From Polytrichum commune (lineage: Eukaryota; Streptophyta; Polytrichopsida; Polytrichales; Polytrichaceae), in contig OX485805.1 of assembly GCA_950295325.1 (NCBI GenBank), positions 40,039,501 through 40,103,500 on the forward strand: 64,000 nucleotides of DNA, written 5' to 3'. Below are positions 59,860 through 64,000 of this stretch, in pieces; position 1 is the stretch's first letter; each line of letters starts with the position of its first letter. Both the position numbers and the translations under genes were made by a program. The notes under the pieces were generated by a model that made no database searches, was not told where the DNA came from, and saw only the letters and a program-made list of their open reading frames with translations.

Positions 59860-61230
59860 GGAAGCTCGACACCATTACCATTCTTCGGGGCATCTATTTA
59901 TGTGACGGAATCGTGGTGTCTACCAATGGACTAGCACTAGTTGAGAAATGTCAATGAATTTGTGCACTCTATTCCGCTCCAACTAAGCATACAATGTTAC
60001 ATCGAACGAAGGAATTGGGCATGGTGAATTACCATGCGGAAAATGCTACAATGTGCTTAGTTGGTTGGTGTTATTCTAGATACTACACTAAAGAGTCTTA
60101 TTAGTGTGGGTGGAAACGTAGCATGGGAATAATTAGTGTGTGTCACACTCATTTTCTTTACTTAAGGTGGAATTATTGTGGGTCTAAGACCCCAGGGTTT
60201 CTTCATGTAGACTTACAACCGACACCTTACATAAAATCGAATTATTATCTTAGATCAATAGTAGCACAAAAACAAATAATCACCCACATTAATTTTCTTG
60301 AAACATGGTTATTGCGGCTCACGCTAATTTTCTGCCATAAATTTAGCGTGGGTTTAAAATTAATGTGGTTCTAAAAACTAAGGCATACAATGTGCCTACA
60401 ACGGATGCTTCTAATTGCATATATACTTTTGGTCATTGGATGGACCTGCAAATTGTTATCTCATCTGGATAGCAATTGTGAATCATGAAGGTCTCAAGTG
60501 GTTCATATTCCAACAAAGGAGTGGACACCCCCCCCCCCCGGGTGATGTTGAAGAAGAATTGGAGTTTTCCAATTTTTTGTAACCACTTTGGGAGCACTCC
60601 CCTATGTCCAATAGGTGCCTCATCGGCAAAGTTTTAACCACAAAGATATGCTTGTGTGAATGTGGTAGACTATTTTTTTAACACATTGTTTGATGCCTAA
60701 GTGGGCACACATGAATGTCATTCTAAGCACATGTGAACCTTTAAATGCCCCCCTAACACAATCACTTTATAATGCAATCTCCTAATAATAATAGTTTTCC
60801 AATTCTTTAAATAATGATTATAGGTGCAGTTATCATGTTCACTGAAATGTCTATATGCTCTATGTGATACCCTTTTAGCACCTATTCCCAAATTGTAACA
60901 ATATGTAATGTGGTCCTCTGTAATTGTCTAGTCAAGGTGGAAATAACATGGGTCCAAGACCCCGTAAGTCATCCCCTCGATTTATCCTTGAGACTTCCAA
61001 CCAACACCTGACACAAAACTAAGTAGTCACCTCAAATCAAAAGTAAGATAAAAATTTGAGGATTTAAAAAAAATAAAAAAATAAAAAAACCACTCACATC
61101 AATTTCCTAGAAAAAGAATTTAAGTTTGGCCCACACCTGCCCACACTAATTCTCATAACTATAGATTTGATGTGGGTTAAAAACTAATGTGAGTTGTAGA
61201 GAAGTATTGTGGCCCACACTAATAAAAACA
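59860..61230. repeat. Two partial dispersed-repeat copies
   Basis: 60060-60400 and 60930-61215 match 15290-15660 and each other: AGTGTGGGTGGAAA, AAGGTGGAA(A/T)TA, (G/A)AGACTTCC, GTGGCCCACACTAAT. A 10-C run lies at about 60529-60538. Confidence 0.6.
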
Positions 61231-62287
61231 AAATCGGTGTAGTTATAGATGAGCCGATTGAATTTGAAACATCATTGGTTCAAGTTGATGACTTTAGACA
61301 ACTCATGGACCTTCTTTTTTCAATGCTTAGATTAACATTGAAAATACCCAAAGGAAATCAACACATAACCACCGTTTGGACTTGGAAATACTTGGATCTC
61401 GACTAGTTTTACCCAAACCCTCCCCGTTCCTTGATATAGAGTAACACATATGGATATTTTGAGCTAAACCGCTCGAGATCCACATGCATAACACTACTAA
61501 GCAACTACATGATGGTCTCTTCCACAAAAAGAGGTTGCGATTAAGAAAAAAATTGATAACTTACAACCGCTTGCCGAAAAGTTCACAACATACAACTTCA
61601 GAACTCCCCATGAACAGGAGAATCCTAGAATTAAAAGAGAATTAGGCTCATGTGAATCTTGGTCCCATGGAACGCAACCCAAAAAATGTGTAATGTTAGC
61701 TTATGTGCTTCCAAGTCTAATCGGTTACATGTTGATATGTGATGGTTTTCCTCTTATTAAATTAAGGTGTAGTCTATAGATTCCTTTAAAACCGATCCAC
61801 AAGTTGCCTTAAAGAAAAGGGTCTTGAACTCAAGCTTGTCGTGTCTCGAATTCAACCGGCTCGTTTGTATATAACTCACCGGTTGCATTTGAGACACAAC
61901 CGGTGTATTTATAACTAGTGCCGGTCCGATCTGCCTGGTCACTAGGGACACCAGAGGTATTTATGAAAAAACATTCTCCAGGTGCGAATTGCTATAGGGG
62001 TATTAAGAGAGAATGTCTTTTTCTTTTTCTTTTTCTTTTTTTTTCTTGACAGAAGGTGTGAGAATGTAGTTGTCATTAGTGGTTTTCATGACGGAACCCA
62101 AAATTCAATCATTAAAAGGTTCGTGGAGTCCACTCAATACAAGCCAAAAACAAAACGATAGGAACACAATTAATACCTTTTCGCCTGCTTACAACAAGCC
62201 TTAATAAGCAGACTACATATAGGACGCTCCAATCAGTTGTGACGACAGCTCTTTCTATTTGTCCCCTTGTTTTGTCCCTTTGTTGAG
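61231..62287. other. Unassigned sequence
   Basis: No gene recognised. A (CTTTTT)n tract lies at about 62010-62045. Three CCGGTTG or ACCGGT motifs cluster at 61855-61925 without clear meaning. Confidence 0.5.
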
Positions 62288-62290
62288 TAA

Positions 62291-62677
62291 GGGCCGGCAG
62301 TGTTCAAGATCGAAGCCTTCAATGCCCTTCAAACGCGATTTGGCCCTTCAAAATATACCTTTCCCAAGACGCAAACCCCAAATTGAAAATGAAGACGTCA
62401 CTTGAAGTCCTCAATATAATCTGCACACCACTAGAACCAACAAGCATAGGGCATTGTCACTATGAGAAGTCGAGTTAGATGGTCGATTCTTGGTTCTTCA
62501 CAATACACTGGAAACATGTACCATATAATTCATGCACGATTTTAATACGAGTTTGTCTTTCGTAGCTATATTCTTGGATTGACGTCTTGGATTTGAACCA
62601 ACCTTTTAACTGAAGGGCTGAAATTTGAGAGCCCTTCAAAAAGAGACTCATATGAGGGCTTCAATCTTGAACAATGC
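62291..62677. mobile_element. Harbinger-type MITE 4, 387 bp
   Basis: TAA at 62288-62290 and 62678-62680. Left end GGGCCGGCAGTGTTCAAGAT; the reverse complement of the right end reads GCATTGTTCAAGAT, so about six terminal bases are missing on the right. The match continues as GAAGCC(T/C)TCA. Non-coding. Confidence 0.65.
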
Positions 62678-62680
62678 TAA

Positions 62681-62728
62681 GGGCCACTTCACACACACAC
62701 GAGCCAAGAGCCATGACCTTGTAATGGG
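62681..62728 (-). mobile_element. Terminal fragment of a MITE-3 type element
   Basis: Starts GGGCCACTTCACACACACAC after the TAA shared with MITE 4. Matches the reverse complement of 25633-25674 up to TTGTAATGG. Only this end is present; LINE sequence follows directly. Confidence 0.8.
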
Positions 62729-64000
62729 AGGTACTCTGCCTAAGCATTGTGACTGGATCATGGGAGGAGATTTTAACATGATTGAGAGACCGGAGGATAA
62801 ATCAAATGACTGTGGGAGAGCCATTAGTGGCTTAGAGAGGTATGCATGGAACGAGTTGCTCAATGCCTTTCAGATAAAAGACTCATTCACTTATCAAGGG
62901 GGGCTAAGATTCTCATGGAATAATGGACAAAAAGAACATGCAAGACGACTAGCTAGATTGAACAAACTTTACACACCTACCTATAGCAAGATAGGAATGA
63001 AACATGCAACATATTTCATTCATGGATACACAGTGAAATCGGATCATGCACCGGTCCAAATGGAATTATGTATTGGGCAAGGGAAAGTTAGGAAGTCAAT
63101 TTTGAAATATAATGTATCTCACCTCAGGGGAGACACGGCTGAGAAACTGAGAGAAAAATGGGCTAGTCTGCCGAAGGACGCCACATTCCTTTACAAACTT
63201 AGGCACATTACCCGCTACTATAGGCAATATAGTAAACAAAAAGTGAAAGAGCATTGGTGGGAGGAACTCAACATTAGGGCTAAGTTAGAGGTGGTGACGG
63301 CCAATTTGCACAATGACATCTACAATACAGAACTACAAGGGGAGGTTAGTCAGTACAAGAGTGTACTAGAGGAAATTGAAACAAGGAAAGCAAGAGGTGC
63401 AACTATTAGATCCAGGGTCAAATGGCAAAAGGTAGGGGATAAATGTTCGGCGGTGTTTTTTAAGTTAGTTAGGCAAAAAAACACGCAAGCAATAATCTTA
63501 GAATTACGGAACAACCAAGGCAGATGCTTTATCAAAAGGATGGAGCTGGAAAATATATGCTTTGATTTTTATAGAAACATGTATCAACACAAGGACGTCT
63601 CGGAATGCGCACTCAGAGAGATATTAGAAGATCTCCCAGCTACTTTTACGGCATCTATGAATGTAGCACTGTCACGGGAAATTACGGACAAAGAGCTTTC
63701 CTCGGCAATTCTTTATGTGGCTAAAGGAAAAACGCCTGGGTATGATGGGATTCCCCATTGAGGTTTCCAACGATTATGGCCTACTATTGGGCCGGATTTT
63801 TGCCAAATCCTACGCAAGGGGATGGAAAATAGGGTTCCCAATGAAGGGGTAATCAAGGGGCTTATTAGCCTCATTCCAAAAGAGGGTGACTCCAAGGATC
63901 TCAACTACTACAGACCAATTACCCTCTTAACAACCAGCTACAAGGTTTTTGCTAAAACCCTGCAACTTAGATTACAACCTATGCTTAGAGATGTGATTAG
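62729..64000 (+). CDS. LINE (L1-type) ORF2 fragment: endonuclease C-terminal half and start of RT, running off the window
   Basis: The endonuclease part begins at WIMGGDFNMIERPEDKS with the catalytic Asn; SDHAPVQM near 63045 gives the conserved SDH. The N-terminal third of the endonuclease is missing. Linker with HWWEELNIRAK and RSRVKWQKVGDKCSAVFFK, then the pre-RT region (GKTPGYDGIP). A TGA at 63759-63761 interrupts the frame. The same frame then continues with RLWPTIGPDFCQ, SLIPKEGDSKDLNYYRPITL and YKVFAKTLQLRL, the first RT motifs. 5'-truncated, as most LINEs are; whether the stop inactivates it depends on sequence beyond the window. Confidence 0.92.

Overview
This window looks like nuclear DNA of a land plant. 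Three plant genes carry GT-AG introns: a plastid-type isoprenoid enzyme (IspF), a chloroplast-targeted anthranilate synthase alpha subunit and a secreted laccase. The rest is transposon-rich, mostly AT-rich sequence. A piggyBac-like element, rarely reported from seed plants, makes me lean weakly towards a spore-bearing lineage (bryophyte, lycophyte or fern). I cannot name the species.

Layout. 1-2278: 3' part of an IspF gene (+), with four tandem copies of a 20-nt microexon. 2251-2815: degenerate duplication of its 3' flank. 2822-13153: an old, internally deleted Ty3/gypsy element (-) holding a young nested Ty3 chromovirus (4833-11590, 5-bp target duplication ATCAA) and a small foldback element in one LTR. 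13740-17715: copies of a dispersed repeat family, a 1.65-kb Harbinger-like non-autonomous element with internal 193-bp repeats, and two hairpins. 18059-23610: a 5.55-kb piggyBac-like element with TTAA target duplications, 13-bp inverted ends and a complete transposase core. 23640-25674: three Harbinger-type MITEs, two of them abutting. 26137-32949: a decayed Ty1/copia element (+) with a minisatellite-like leader. 33280-34800: another dispersed-repeat copy. 35660-36480: a 410-bp tandem duplication leading into the anthranilate synthase gene (36564-41301, +, 13 exons, 618 aa). 42523-46433: convergent laccase gene (-, 6 exons, 611 aa), with a duplicated upstream region at 47030-47540. 48285-51411: an inverted pair of poly-G-ended MITEs with 6-bp target duplications, a hAT-like MITE with an 8-bp duplication, and a short foldback. 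52000-62290: AT-rich sequence with more dispersed-repeat copies and simple repeats but no recognisable gene. 62291-64000: two abutting Harbinger-type MITE pieces and then a 5'-truncated LINE running off the window.

The three host genes serve separate pathways: the MEP pathway, tryptophan synthesis, and cell-wall or phenolic oxidation. I see no gene cluster. The most interesting structures are the tandem IspF microexons, the piggyBac-like element with its very long interrupted reading frame, the poly-G-ended MITE family and the abutting TAA-flanked MITEs. All exon models were made by eye from splice motifs, frame continuity and remembered family sequences; no alignment was run.
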